NCBI RefSeq assembly: GCF_003286085.1
Contig: NW_020825312.1
Location: 5,766,001-5,830,000 of the forward strand
Length of the DNA: 64,000 bases
Direction: 5' to 3'
DNA from: Drosophila persimilis
Taxonomy: Eukaryota > Arthropoda > Insecta > Diptera > Drosophilidae
Each line of letters opens with the position of its first letter. Position 1 is the first letter of the stretch. Positions 23,476 to 36,873 of this stretch are shown one piece after another. The translations under genes and the position numbers were made by a program. The notes beneath the pieces are model-generated. The model made no database searches, was not told the origin of the DNA, and was given only the letters and a program-made list of their open reading frames with translations.

Positions 23476-26400
23476 GGTCATTCTATAAAGATTTTCCACT
23501 TTCCTAGACCTTTTCCGCTGCCGCAGATTCTGAAAAGAAATACGCAGCGAAAAAGGAAAACAGGAGAACAAACCAAAAGGAAAATATCGCCGGTGTTTCC
23601 CAAGAAGCAATCCATTCAGCCTCATAAGAAAAACAGCCCAACCAAAAAGAGAGGCATTTTTTTTCCTCAAATGAATTTAAAATTTCAAATGGAAAATCCT
23701 GACAAATTCTCCATCAAATGGAAAACGATTTCCACATTCTTTTGCCATTTTCATATGCATATTGCACTTAGGAAATGCCTCGAAAACTGCCTGGCAAACA
23801 TTTTCATTCAAATTATTTGATTAATGTTTTAGGAAAACAGAAAGCCTTTCTTTTTGGAGTGAAGCTTTTCTTAAGTGGAACAAGTTTCCTTTTGGTTTGT
23901 TTTTGTTGTGAAGCCAGTCGATGTTTTCCAATTTTCCATATATTTGTACGCAATCCTTTGTGGTCCTCGTTACGCCTTACATTGCCCATAGAGTGGGTTT
24001 TATTTTTGGTTGTTGCTGTATCCCCAGCATAGCCTTCGACCCTTTCGCTGGAGCTGGAGCTGTTGTTGTTTCTATTTCTATTATTTGCGTTCAAATTATT
24101 CAAAATGAAGAATGCAAATAAATTTCAGCCACCGCAACAGAAACAGCAACAGAAACAGCGACGCGAAAACACAGGAAAAACGAATGAGAATTCCCCGCTA
24201 AGGAAAATGAAATATGAGTTAAAAAAAAAAATACAAACACCGAAACTGCAACGGTAATCATAGACGAAATAAAATATCTGCACACAAACCATCCGGGAAA
24301 GGAAAACCAGTTTTCCTTCCACCTCCAAAGTGCCTGCGTTTTACACCAGTGACCTGTGACCTGTGACCTGAACCGGTGGAAATTGAATTAGAATTTTTCC
24401 GTGCTTTTGTTTCCATTTAGAACAATTAAACAATCGGCGAAAAAGCTGTGGGGGGAAAAAACCACCGAAACGGGATTAGAATTTTGGAACCTTTTTAATT
24501 GGGAATCGGGCAAAGGGACTCCGGGAGGAGGAGGGTAACTCTGATTGCGTAAAACGCAATGAAAAACCTATTAAACCGAATCCGAAACCGAACACAAAGA
24601 TAGCCGTCAATTAAATTCGAGGGAAAACCCCCTTAAAGCACGGGCAGATGTTTATTGGGATACGAAGATACGAAGATAGTTCCATTACAAAACCTTAATG
24701 TTGCATGCAGCTTCCATCAATAGAACCCCCCAGCAGATACATTAGATAGAGTGCCAAAATAGTCAATCATTCATTTGTTTTTATTTGTTTGTTTTTTTTC
24801 CGTTTGTTTGTCGACCGCCGCCGCCACCCGTCGGGATTTTCCATAATCCATAGGCGACTGACTCCCCAGTTTTTTGTTTCGTTTTGCTTTTTGCACATTT
24901 GTTTAATGAACAAAACCCGAAATGGTTATTGCTCTGTGTGTGCCCCTGCCCCCTGGCCCCTGGCCCCTGCCCCATGGCACATGTTGTCCACATCCGCGAT
25001 CTTCTCTTCTCTGGGCCATAAATCAATGCCGGAGCCAATCAGCGGCGGTGGCGGTGGCGGTGGCAATGCGAGCCCAGGCGGACAGATTTATGCCCCTTCG
25101 TGCCCCTTCGTGTTGCAATTAGGCAAACAGTTGGAAGAACTCTTTTTCTCCGCTTCTCCGTTTCTTTGTTTGTTTCAAAATGAATTCAAATGAACCTCGA
25201 GGGATGCCCATGAAACGCACTGTACTAACTGCAACGATTGCCATTTTGTTGTAATTTCATCGAAGGGCAAGGGTGAATATTTTTACTGAATGCTGGCTGA
25301 TTGAATGCTGAATAATAGCTGAATACTTTCTCAAATCGTTCTTTCGCTTCTCGGCCGAAAATGATGCTGGAAAACTGAATGTAAATGTGGAAAATTCTTT
25401 GCATTGGTTATTGTTAAATTGTTAAATAAATGCAAATGCAGTACAAGAGTTTTTTAAACGCTTTTTCCTTCAGCCATTCATTCAATCAAATTCCCATAAA
25501 TTCTTTTTCAATTTTCTTGATTTTTTTGGGAATTTTCTCTGCGATTTTTGTATTTTTGTTGAATCTCTACATTTCCGAGAGTTGGATATTCCTTTCATTC
25601 CAACTCTCCGCAGCTGTTTCGCCTTTCGCGCTGTTGCCGCATTTCACAGGGGCACTCGCTGGTGCAGAAGATACAGATACTTGCTACGGGCATAACCTGC
25701 CTCTCAGAAATGTGCAGAAATCAAAGCCAACGCAACGCGACGCAACGCAACATTGATGAAGTCCTCATATTTTGTTCCCATGCATTTCTGCTTTCCCCCT
25801 GTGATCCCTGCCGACGGATCGCCGGATCGGATCTTTGCGCCGCACAGCTGTTGCAAGGGGGGAGAGATACAAAAAGTATCTGTATCTCGTGCAGCAGCAG
25901 CAGCAGCAGCAGGTACCTGTGAGCGGCTCTCAAGCGAAATGATGACCATCCGCACATCTGTTATTCGTTTTGGTGTGGCAGCAAATTAGTGCAGCGAATA
26001 TGTCAAAAGTTGCACGGGGAAATGTGAGCTGGGAAGGCGAGAAAGAAAACTGCGAATGGAAGATGGGAAATGGAAAATGGTACTCGAGATGGTGTTGGCA
26101 GGCAGCGACGGCGTCGACGGTGTCGACGCTTTGAATGACAGGCGGCCGGCCGCGTGATGAGCGGCAGAGTGTGTGTATCTGCGAGATACTCTTGCAAATT
26201 GTTATAGTTGTAGCTATGAAAAACCCAAAATAGCAGGATTTTAGCAACAAGAAAGCAGCGGCAGAGTGTTAGAGAGAGGGAGAGAGAGCGGAGAGGCAGA
26301 GACAGAGACAGAGGCAGAGGCAGAGGCCAGGCCCAGCCGCCACTTGAGATGATTTATGATGCCAGTCGCTGGCATCTCTGGGCCTCATCTCGGGGCTCGT

Positions 26401-28565
26401 CTTGGGCTCTGGCTGTGGCTCTGGCTGTGGCTCTGGCTGTGGGCCTCGTCTTTGGGCTCAGGCACAAGTGCAGACAGCAAAAATAACAATCCACAAAAGG
26501 TTTTGCCATTGATATCAACGTCGGACCATGGGACCATCCTCTCCGTGGATGATGATGATGATGATGCTGCAGAAAAACGGAGAGGGAGAGAGGGACGGGA
26601 CGGGACGGACGGGACGGGACGGATAAGAGGTTTTTGCTGCTGGCTGCAAAAGGTGTGAAGCACCAGCGGCAGCGGCAGCGGCAGCGGCAGCAAAACCTTG
26701 AATTGAAAAATTCCAAAAAAAAGAAACCAAAAAAATATGCCTGCAAAAATATGTATCTGTAGATGTGTAAAGGAGGAGTATCTGTATCTGTAGGTAAAAC
26801 AAAAACAGAGCTGGAGATGCTAGCGGTGCTTCGAGGGAGCAGAAGAAGAAAAGCAGGGCGGGAGCGGGAGGTGGAGCTGAAAGGTGCTGAAGGAGGATTT
26901 GGATGCTGTAGCAACAATGACGCAGCAGTCGAAAAGAAGTACACGACGGGCCTGTCTACGGGGCAAAATGTATACCCCTCATTTGCAGGGGTATTCATGG
27001 GCATTCAGGAATGTTTCTATTCCTCAAAATATGTTCGATAAAAAGAGAAAAGAAAGCCGAAGAAATGCAAGAGAGGACTGTGGAGGAGAAGTGCAAATAT
27101 CTGTGAGATTTCAGCTATAATTTTGGACAGTGCCACTAATTGATAGAGTTCCCCTAGACCCAAAGGCCTACCATTCTCCTGCGGATAGATACCCTGTAAT
27201 GAAGAGCCATAGGATGGGGCATGGGGCATGGGGCAGGCAGGCAGGCAGGCAGGCAGCATGGCGTCGGTCATTACCGTCATGCCTTGTCATAGACAACATC
27301 GTTTATTTTCCAAGCACTTGGACGATTCCCCGTTCCTCCTACCTACCCCGTTTTTTCACACCTCCCCTGCCGCCTACCTGTGGCCTAAGCCCTGGCCCCT
27401 GGACCCTGGACCCGGCCAGGTTCTGGCCATGGACTGGACCCGCTCTGTGTGTGAATCAGCACAACTGCTGCTGCTCTCCGTGCGTTTCTACCTAAGGAAA
27501 ACACTTGACTGATTTTGCATCAGAGGGCAAAGGGCAAAGGGGAATGGAAATGGAAATGGGAATGGGAATCGAGAAGGAATCGCCTACGAAACGAAATTTA
27601 TATTTTCAATAATTATTCAAGATTTATTTCGGGGAGGCTTTGAAAAGTTTTCCAGTTCCAGATTTTCAGAAACAATAAATCGCCACAAATCGCTTCCAAA
27701 TGAATTGGAGCGCGGCGACAATCGAGTCGGGGGACGGGGGGGGGGATGGATCGTAAATCTTGAATCAGAAAGACAGAAAAACATAAAGAGTTTTTCTCGT
27801 TTGGAAACTACATTTCGGATGAAATCCAAACATCCGACCGTCCGAAAGCCCATTCGACGGTGCAATGGAAAATTGAAATTTGATAATTCTGTTCCTCGAG
27901 AGGCGAGACCTGTTGAAGAGAGAGAGAGGTGGAGAAGATGTGGTTTTCCAGGGAAATGAAAGATGGATGGATGCTGCAGAGGCAGAGGCAGAGGCAGAAG
28001 GAGAAGGAGCATCGGGCTAATTTGCTTTGCCACAAGGGAGAGCCCCGAGAGTCGGGACTCGAGACTGGGGAGGCGGTGGCAGAGGTATTTTAGCATTTAA
28101 AACTCAAGTGGCAGGGCGGCAGGGCGGCAGGGTGGCCAAGTGCCACTCCAGGAGTCAAGTGTGTGTGTGTGCCCCAAGACGTTGCACAGAAAAATGCACA
28201 CAGGCAGCATAATTAAATTTTTCGCGCTGCTGCAAAAACTGGAGCATCGGGACTTAAAGCCGGGAAGGGAGACAAGAAAAAGCTTTTGCTGCGTGAAAAC
28301 TCATTAAACGGCATTGTGCTGCATTCTGTTTTGTTTTTCCATCTGGATGGGTGGATGGATGGATGGATGGATGGAAAACTTGTTGCCAAACTTCACGCTA
28401 ATGCAAGTTCTCAGTTGCAAGGAGCCCCTGCTCCTGCTCCTGCCTCTGCCTCTGCCTCAGCCCTTCCATTTCGCACAGCTAATTGAATGGAAAAGAAAGC
28501 TATGCTTAATGCAATTATAGTTCCTTATTAGCCCCAGCCATAGACCTGCATGCTCGCGTGCTTCT
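23476..28565. other. Presumed intronic DNA with dense simple repeats
   Basis: Nothing gene-like is supported. Notable repeats are GTGACCT at 24349-24370, CAG at 25891-25913, GAGAGG/CAGAGG near 26275-26325, GGCTGTGGCTCT near 26405-26445, GGGAC at about 26594-26626, GGCA at 27232-27256, GGAT near 28345-28373 and CTGCCT near 28428-28455. Long antisense frames over these runs are repeat-driven. Confidence 0.5.
27232..27256 (+). repeat. GGCA tetranucleotide microsatellite
   Basis: About six perfect units of GGCA. Confidence 0.85.
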
Positions 28566-28710
28566 CAGTGTTACAAAGCACAGTTGTGCAACACTGACGG
28601 CCTCACCGAATCTGCTCTCTTTCGAGGACCATCCGTCGGTCAGCGCAGAACGGAAAACGTTCGCCATCTCTCTGTGAGCCGAGAGAGAGAGAGCGCGCGG
28701 ATGGTCCTCG
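28566..28710. other. Cluster of inverted repeats, possible structured RNA or cruciform
   Basis: CAGTGTT at 28566-28572 pairs with AACACTG at 28590-28596, and inside it GCACA (28578-28582) pairs with TGTGC (28585-28589). Downstream, CGAGGACCATCCG (28623-28635) is perfectly complementary to CGGATGGTCCTCG (28698-28710). The 62-base interior can form two further hairpins, GAACG/CGTTC near 28647-28662 and CTCTCT/GAGAGA near 28667-28687. This resembles a three-way junction of about 88 bases. No known RNA family is recognised, and a decayed terminal inverted repeat of a transposon is an alternative. Confidence 0.4.
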
Positions 28711-31700
28711 CCACAGCGGACGACGTCACCTTATTACAGAATTCATCTAGCGCCTGTCCTGGGCCCCTGGCAGCCCTGTCGTCCCTCAACTTTTGATTGC
28801 CTTGCGATAGAAGGAACGGAACGGAACGGAACGAAGGGCTCTGTCTCCGGCTCTGGTTTCTCCCATAAATAAAGCGCAAAACGCTGCAATTATTTTGGTT
28901 AAACTTTGCGCCAAAAGCAAATACTCGTCGGCCTGGCCTTAAATCATTTTCATTTGGTGGCTTTTGTGTTTTATGGGCCGTTGGTTTATTGTTTCTTAAA
29001 ATGTATACAAAATAAATGAGAGGCTAAATTGTGGCTCCCGAAGTGATTTTCCGCCGTTCTCCTTCCTCCTTTGCACATTTTTTGTATTTTTTGGGGCAGA
29101 GCGTGACTTTGGTTCTGATAATTTTTCCTTACACACACACTCGCTTATAGCATTCGCATATTTATGGCTGGAAAATATATTATGCGTATAATTGTTGTGG
29201 CCCCCTCGCTCGCTTTCTCTCTCTCTCTCTCTCGCACTCTCCTTTTGCACCTTTGTCTTTGCTGGCGCTTTTTGTTGAATCAATTACAGGCAGCAGGCAG
29301 GTCCGTTCCCAAAACAAAAATCCAAAGGAAAAGCGCAGAAAAGAGGGAAATAGAACAGGCATAGCGGAGGGAGAGAGGGAGAGAGGGAGAGAGGGAGAGG
29401 GAAGGAGAGGGAGGCCCTGGAAAAAATGGCAAATTATGGCACCCCAGAGATGCGCGATAAAAGCCCATTTACTTAAACTGAATATTTATTATTCCTGTCG
29501 CACCTTCCCCGAAGCGTCCCTCCCCCCGACCCTCCACCCTGTTGCTTGCTGCTTGCTCCTGCCTTCTGGCTTCTGGCTTTTTTGGCCATTTTCATTTCCA
29601 CTTCCCCGATGCAAAGCGTTTTGACTTCATCTTCGGGTGGCGTGCGGCGCGCCGGCAGGTTCCCCGCACAGAAAAAGTTGAATATCATAAACTTTGGGCC
29701 TCCCAGTCCCCCTCCAGCCCCCCCCCCCCCCCCCCCGCACGAAAGTTTGATTGAATCGCAGTGCGAAAGTCTACCGTAAAGTGCTCCGAACCAAGCCATT
29801 AATCCGGCCACAAGCTCGGATCGTGGGATCTCTCTACGGAGATCTCCAGAGATCTCATCCGAGTGGCAAAAGAAATCGAATCAATACCAACAAAAGGATG
29901 GAGAAATACAAACAGAAAGAGCCAACGAAAGTGTTTCATAATTTTTGTTTTTGGATTCTAAGCGACGCCATGGACGCCATCCGACGATGCCGATAAGGGC
30001 GTCCGTCCAGGGAAGAGAAGCGACACAGAGACAGAGAGAGAGAAAGAGAAAAATTAAATAATTTATGTTTTATGTGCCACAGGAAGAGCTCTTCGCCCTT
30101 CTGTTCGATTGGTGCTGGGCGGAGGAGGGGTGGGCGGGTGGGGAGGGAGGGAGTGTATCTTTTGGGGTGCGAGTGCCAGGGCGAGGGGCAGACTCAAGTG
30201 ATTTAGGAAGTGTTTGTCTGCGTTACGCTTGGTTAGTTGATAAAAATCAGTCGACGCTTTTGTGTATTCTTTCTTGTTTGTTTTTGGCCCAGAGAGTGTC
30301 TTGGGGCGTGGCACAAGCGAAGGAGCGAAGGGTACAGGCAGGCAGGCCCTCTCTGAGTCACTCACTTAATTGCATCGAAGAGTAAATTGCATTTTAAGCT
30401 CTGTTCTGTTTTTGCGAGAGCCGAGACCGAGACCATATGATTTATAGGTGGGAACACGCCTCCGTCTGCCGAGCTACAAGATACAAGATACAAAAAACAA
30501 AAGACGTCTTTTAAATAGATATGCCACAGCATCTGAGAACGATTGGATCTTGGTCGGAGTCAGAGTCGTAGACGTCGACGTCGACGGCAGCAAATGGGTT
30601 TGTTGCGTGCCAAATGTGAATCAAAGCTACTCGTCGCACTGCCATTCGTATCCGAGAGATACTCGCACTCGTTCTCGCAGTCGTGCACTTCCTGTGCCGA
30701 AGTTTAAAGTGCCATTAGCCCACAATTGCGAAAACGATTGGGGCATTGGAGCTACATCTGTGGCATTGTGTATCTTTTGGGTGTTTTAATTGCGGGTTTT
30801 AGCTCAGCTGCGTGTCAAAATATCATTTCTGTGAATGCAAACACAGATACACACACACACACACACAGAGAGATACCAAGATACTTCTGTGGACTGGGGA
30901 AGGCCATTAATTGCTGTGGCCTGTCATTTTGCGGTACGAATCTGTGGCTAAATATGTGCCTCCCCTCACCACTCTCCTCACTCCTCACTCCCCTCTGTCT
31001 ATGGCTCTACCTGAGAGATACAGATACGTAGATACATAGATACATAGATACACAGGCGGCATTAGATGGACGAACATTTCAATAGTTCGCTCCCCGACCC
31101 CGAGGCTTGTGTGTGTGTGTGTGTGTCCTTCGAGGGAGGGTTGATTCCGTCGCGCAGCAGCTGCCGCCGCCGCCGCCAGGACCCCGGATCATCATCGCTG
31201 CAGGATCTGCCGGATCTGCAGGACGGGCATAGGCGGCGCGCGATAAATTTCGAATAATTTGATGCGTCTTGTTTTATTTGACAGCCAACAAATTCGTCGC
31301 CCAAGGGCCCTTGGGTATCTCCCCTCTTCCATGACGTGTGTCCTGTCCCGAACGATGCCCTGGGTGGTGTCCTGCGTATCCTGTGTGTCCTGTGTGTCCT
31401 GCATGCTGTCCCAAATGTAAACAAGTCGTAAGGCCGCCAGGGCGGCAATTAAACTGAATTTTCCCCGTGATGTTTTTTTCTCTTTCTTTCTTCTTCCACG
31501 TAGGGAAATTCAATTTGTAGATTAAAATGTCCTTTTGTCCTATCGTATTTTTGGGTATTCCTATTTCGCGTTTCTCATTTGTGTTTGTGTTTGTCTGTAG
31601 TCTTCGTCCCTCATCTTTATCCTCATCCTCGGGGGGCACCTGGACGAGAGATCCATCCTCCTCCCTGGAGTCCACATGCATCGAACATTTTGCAATTAGA

Positions 31701-31865
31701 AACTAAACAAAGTCGTAATTTGTATTAGCCAATACCATAAATCACGGCAAAGAGAGGGATGAAGAGTGGGAGAGAAGGGGGGGAAGAGAAAGGGGGTGAG
31801 AGTGGCACGCCAGGAGATTGATTCAATGAAAAATATAAATTTAATAGAAATAATAGATAGAGATA
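28711..31865. other. Noncoding stretch with simple repeats
   Basis: Contents include a GGAAC run near 28812-28836, CT at 29215-29232, GGGAGAGA units near 29366-29402, a 19-base poly-C run at about 29718-29736, CA near 30849-30869, GATACA-type units at 31010-31053 and GT near 31106-31125. I see no supportable exon or RNA gene. Confidence 0.5.
29718..29736 (+). repeat. Poly-C tract
   Basis: About 19 consecutive C residues, the longest homopolymer noticed; its length is prone to sequencing error. Confidence 0.85.
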
Positions 31866-31867
31866 AA

Positions 31868-32029
31868 TATCGATTTAAATCGAAAAAGTCCACGAAAGCT
31901 ATCGATAGAAGGAAATAAAAATCGATAAGTAATCGGATTTAAAAATAATGAAAAAATAACAAATACTAAAATATTTCAATTCAAAAAATCAGATATTTTT
32001 TTATCATATCGATAAACCCGATATCGATA
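31868..32029. promoter_or_regulatory. CGATA/DRE cluster 1
   Basis: Within 160 AT-rich bases lie ATCGAT at about 31869-31874, TATCGATA at 31900-31907, ATCGATA at about 31921-31927, TATCGATA at 32007-32014 and TATCGATA at 32022-32029. The palindrome TATCGATA is the DRE core, and clustered CGATA is the binding pattern of the boundary protein BEAF-32. A TATA-like TATATATA (about 32054) and TCAGTA (32071) follow, but their spacing is too short for a normal TATA promoter. Boundary element or DREF-type promoter are both possible. Confidence 0.45.
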
Positions 32030-33302
32030 GCTAAAAGTAGGGAAAATCGGAGCTATATATAGGTCGTATGTCAGTATGTTCACCACGTTATGGATTGGGC
32101 ATATGCTTTCAGGAAAATCTCTTTTCTTTCTTTCCTTCTTTCCGCTCTCTTAAGTGCCGTCTGTCTTTGTCTCTCTATCTTTTAATGCTCGCATTGCATA
32201 GAACGCGATTTAAACCATTTAAAAGTTGCACTAAAACCAGACTTTATCCTGCCCCTTGGCCCTTGACCCTTAACCCTTGCCCTCTTGTGGGGATAATGCG
32301 CTCACAAAATGAAATGAAAGAAGATGAAAAAAACAGAAAAAGGATGGGTAGGTGGCCGGGGGGGAGGGGGAGGGCGAGGAACGTGGAGACGTGGAAAACA
32401 GAAAAGAGAGAGAGAGAGAATGTGGAGAAAAGGGTGGGAAAAAAATGCAATTTCCGCACAGACGCACACATTTTCCGGCCAACAAAATATTTGTGTATAA
32501 AAAAGATATAGATAGAAAAAGAAAAAGAAAGAAGGCAAAGAGAGAGAGAGAGAAAGAGAGCGAGAGAGATGTGGGTTTCCAGAGGAAACTCGCGAATTGG
32601 GGAAAACTCAATTTTATCCCGAAAACTAAAATTCAACTAAGAAAAAACATTCGTTGTGTGTGGGGGAAAAAAAGATTGTGAAAATTGTATTTGGCAAACG
32701 CATTAAACTTTCATTTTTCTGTCATCCCAAGGATAACACAGGCCAGAGAGAGAGGGAGAGAGCGATAGAGGGGAAAATGCAAAAACCCAAAAGAAGAAAA
32801 ATGCATCGGCGGATGCGTTGGAGGGGGATGGAAAGGATGGAAGATATTTGAAAATCAAAGCGAAAGTTCTCAGCTTTTGTCTGTCCGCAGAAACCTTCTT
32901 CTCATCCGTTTTTCCCGGGAAAACTTTCCACCCCCCCCCCCCACACACTCCGTCTGTGTCTGTGTCTGTGTGCGCCGAAAAACTTTTGTCATGAATTGAG
33001 GCTGGGGAAATGTGCGAGAAAAACACATCAAAGCAATCAAAAAGTGACGCCAGAGCAATTGAAAACTTTTCGCATGAAAAACAAAAAACGAAAAAACGAA
33101 CGAACGAAAATGGCAAATCCACAGGAATAGCAAATGCAACGCATCAATGCATTTCCCAGAGACGGGGGCGGAATATGGCTGAAATCAGAAGCTAAAGAGT
33201 CAATTTATCCATGGAAGGGAGTCCTGCCCACCCGCCTCCGAATCGCCTCCGAATCGCCTCCCAATCGCCTCCCAGTTAATGGCTTTGTTTGCGATGGCCA
33301 TC

Positions 33303-33359
33303 AGCCAAGCGCCCAGCGCCAAGAGCCAAGCGCCAAGAGCCAAGCGCCAAGCGCCAAGA
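33303..33359 (+). repeat. Heptamer minisatellite GCCAAGC/GCCAAGA
   Basis: Around eight units of a seven-base repeat, alternating between GCCAAGC and GCCAAGA variants, with one GCCCAGC variant near the left end. Confidence 0.8.
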
Positions 33360-36163
33360 ACCAGCCGCCGTTCGAGCGCCAAATATTCAAGCTCCCATCA
33401 TTTGTTCCACACAAATAATGAGCAGAGTAGAGCCACACACAAACAGACACAGGCAGACACACAGATACAGATACAGATACATTTCTGTATAAAGATACAC
33501 TGGGCGAAAAGGCAGATGGAACAGGAATTCAGTGTAGCTTCCTGAAGGGTTTCTAGAGCAACCGCAACTGGCCGATGAGCGCTGCTGCACGTACGTCTTG
33601 GGAGCACTCGTTGCACATTCATTTCTCTCAGTGGATGCATCAGCGCTGGCTTAATGTTCCTATTTTGCAAAACTTGTGCTTAAACTTAAATAATTTGCGC
33701 ATAAAATATAATTTAATGCCTTCAACCTTCTACCCTACCAGGCACAGCCCTTCCTCCGACCCTCCTCTCCGCTCCTTCGATGTGTTTGCTTGCCAGAAGC
33801 TTGCCAGGGGAGATAGAGACAGAGAGAGCGAGCGAGAGGGTTGTGGCAGAAACATGGCTTAGCACACAAAAACGAGGTCAAATGCAATGCGGACGCGTGC
33901 CAATGCGATTCTCAATTTGGCTGGCAACAAAAACGGCAGACTCGAAACTGGAAACTGTGGCAGAGACGACGACGACGACTCTCTCCCTCTCCCCCACTCT
34001 CTCTGCCACCCTCCTGTTCATGCAACCAACCATCTGTGGCAGAGAAAAGGGGAGAAGTGGAGAGGGGGAGAGGCAGAGAGACACACAATATTTCATAAGA
34101 CCCGAAAAAGTTTCGAAGCAACGAGCCAAGAAAATGCTGTTCCCCCTTCGCTGCCCTGCCCATCCCATCCCCTCCCTTCCCTGTCCATAAATGTATCTCA
34201 CAGATATGTATGTTTGAGCTTCTATCTTTACGCTGGTTCCCGGATCATTGGGGTGCCTCTTTGGGAAGGTGTTTCGGGATATTAAAGGAGCGAAAGATGT
34301 AGAAAAAGGAACTTTGAAAGTGTGAAAAGAGAAATGAAGTGAAGAGGAGTACATGGGAGAACCTTCAAGGCCCGATCAGGGAGTGTGCTCTCTACTCTCC
34401 CTACCCCGATATGCGAGTATGTACCATCATTTAGAGAGGGTGATCACATTTCCACAGTACTTCCGCGTGCCATTCGAATGTTTTGTTTTCTGTTGAGAGA
34501 ACATTAGGACGGCCCCCGAGGCCCCTATGCTCGTGTGTCCCAATGGAATAAGCTCTACTTTTCCCTTCCCCCATGATCTCATGATCTCATGATCATTTGG
34601 AGTTTGTTTTTTTGGTTTTTGGGTCTATGATCTGCGGACAAAAGCCCCGCAAATGGTAGACCATTTCCCATTACCATTTCCCATTCCCATTCCCATTCCC
34701 ACTCCCTTTCCATTTCCATGAGTTTCTATTGGATCTATTGCAGTATCCGTATCTCAGCTGGAGTCTGAGTCCGAGTCCGTCCCTGGGTAGCCTCTCAGTG
34801 TGTTGGCCCCCGTATTTAAATAGCAAATGATTAGCTTCAATTGGCTTCAATTGATACGTTCATTCGAATCAGAGAATCAGAGCATCAGAGACTCGGAGGG
34901 GTAGAGGAGGTAGAGGAAGGCGGCCTGCAATCCACACACCTACAACCCACAATCCACAATCCACTCTCGCATTGTGATGTGCCCCTCCTCCTTCCGTCCA
35001 TTTCTCAATGACTTTTGTTCGTCTTAAGTCTCTTTATCCCCGCCCTTTACCGCCTTGCTGCCCCCTCAGCACATCACGCACATTCATTTGAAGTATTTTC
35101 ACTTTCAGCCCAGCAGTTTATGAGTTACTCTCTCTCTGCCAGAGGGGGAGGCGGACGGGGAGCCTCTGAGCCGACGATTGAAGTGGCTGGCAAGTTAAAT
35201 CATTTGGAAATTTGAGGGTTCTCCTCCATCATCGCCCATCCCCCCACCCCCCACGATCCCCTCTTATTGGCTTAGCCCCGAATTTAAGTTTCAACAGAAA
35301 AAGATACTCTCGCACCCAACAAAAGATACAAAAGTTGAGTCTTCGGTCTCGGATTCCAACCTCTTCTCTGCTTCAATTTTTCGTGTGTAAATATTTGATT
35401 CATTATTGAGGCAGTGCTTCATGGGAAAAGATACTTTCAAAACGGTTCAATATTTGACAGTTGTATCTCCTGGATGCGCATAAATATCTTTAATGATTTG
35501 TGCAGTTTTTTAAGTATTTTTTTGCGGCCGAATTGCAACGGAGCGTGCCCGTGACCTTTGCAGCGAGCAGACCGCAGCAGCACCCACCCGCAGCACGCAG
35601 CACAGATGCACAGATGCACAGATACAAAGATACACAGATACATATGCTGGCTGGCTGGCTGGCAAATGAAAAGTTAAACGTTGCGTGCTGCGCCTGTTTA
35701 TCTTACGGATGCGCCCTGGGATGCATCACTCACTCAACTCGAGCATAGCATTTAACTCATTCGTATAAAAGATACAAGAGCCGCGAATGTATCTGCATCT
35801 GTATCTGTATCTGTATCTGTGCATGTGGGATACGCACGCACACACTTGCAATCTCTGTTTAAACAAACAAATGAGAGGCGGCCTCCTCCTCTGCATGTAG
35901 TGCCGCTGCCGCTGCCGCTGCCGCTACTGCTCCATTCATGGCGTTGCACTCGATTAAAAATGTTTCGTGTGTGCCACAGATACTTCTCTATCTATCTGCT
36001 GTGCTGTGCACTCTCGCTGCTTGCCGCAGCCGCAGCCACAGCTCCTTGTTGTTGTCGCTTTTGTTGCAGGAAGTGCTCATCTTCATTTACTTTGTTGTCG
36101 CTGTTGCTGTTGCTTTTTCTTGACGTTTTTCGGTTTTGCGGATGACACTGTACTGCTCCTGCT

Positions 36164-36240
36164 ACAGATACAGATACGGATACAGATACAGATACACATG
36201 CACATGCATAGACACACGGATACACGGATACACAGCTACA
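36164..36240 (+). repeat. CAGATAC/CGGATAC repeat cluster
   Basis: Repeated CAGATA and CGGATA words interrupted by CACATG units. It is the densest of about a dozen such clusters between 30 and 63 kb. Confidence 0.8.
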
Positions 36241-36627
36241 GATTCGGTTTGAGATTATTGCCAATTTACAATCTCCTCCCCTCGCTCCCTCTCTGTCGCC
36301 TCTCTCGTTCTATCGCTCTCTGGCAGCACTCTGCTAATTAAATATCTATGAATGGCGGTCTTAGCATCCGACGCAGTCCTCTGTCGTCTGCCTCTGCCTC
36401 TGTCTGTATCTGTATCTGTATCTGTGACTGTGTATCTGTGGATAGAGTATCTTTGACTCCGTCGTTGTCGTTGTCGTTTGTGTTTTAATTTACCATCTTC
36501 AAATTGCTACGGAAATTGCTTTAATTTCCATCGAGTGTTTTTGGTTGTTGCCCAAAAACCAAATTGCTGCCTGTTTCTGCGGTTCCTGCCAATTTGTTCG
36601 TACACATCCCTTTGCGGCAGACACAGT

Positions 36628-36873
36628 CGATAGTCGATGGTGTGTGTGTGCGCGAAAGACATCGATAGATACACATGCAATAAATATAATCCAAGCTTCG
36701 ATATGATCTTCAAATGATGTACAGTTCTTGCACAGATCCTAGGCTTCGATCAACAAACAATCAATGCCAATCGATGGCAATCGCTCAGTTATCGATCGGA
36801 GTGCTTCGATCATTTGAGCGACTGTTGTGCCAATTATCGATACTTCAGTCGAGAATTGTTGAAATTATCGATA
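36628..36873. promoter_or_regulatory. CGATA/DRE cluster 2
   Basis: CGATA occurs at 36628-36632 and 36663-36667, ATCGAT near 36791-36796, and TATCGATA at 36835-36842 and 36866-36873, with additional TCGAT words between. The density and the two perfect DRE palindromes resemble cluster 1 about 5 kb away. The same BEAF-32/DREF interpretation applies. No adjacent coding frame was recognised on either strand. Confidence 0.4.

Larger units (their letters stand above)
32077..36620. other. Noncoding stretch with simple repeats
   Basis: Repeats include GAGA runs near 32405-32420 and 32540-32570, a poly-C run near 32931-32942, CGCCTCCGAAT units near 33232-33275, a GCCAAGC/GCCAAGA heptamer array at 33303-33359, GTATCTG/CAGATAC words near 33461-33481, 35604-35644, 35785-35822, 36164-36240 and 36398-36436, and an ATGATCTC run at 34572-34597. 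No exon is supported. Confidence 0.5.
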
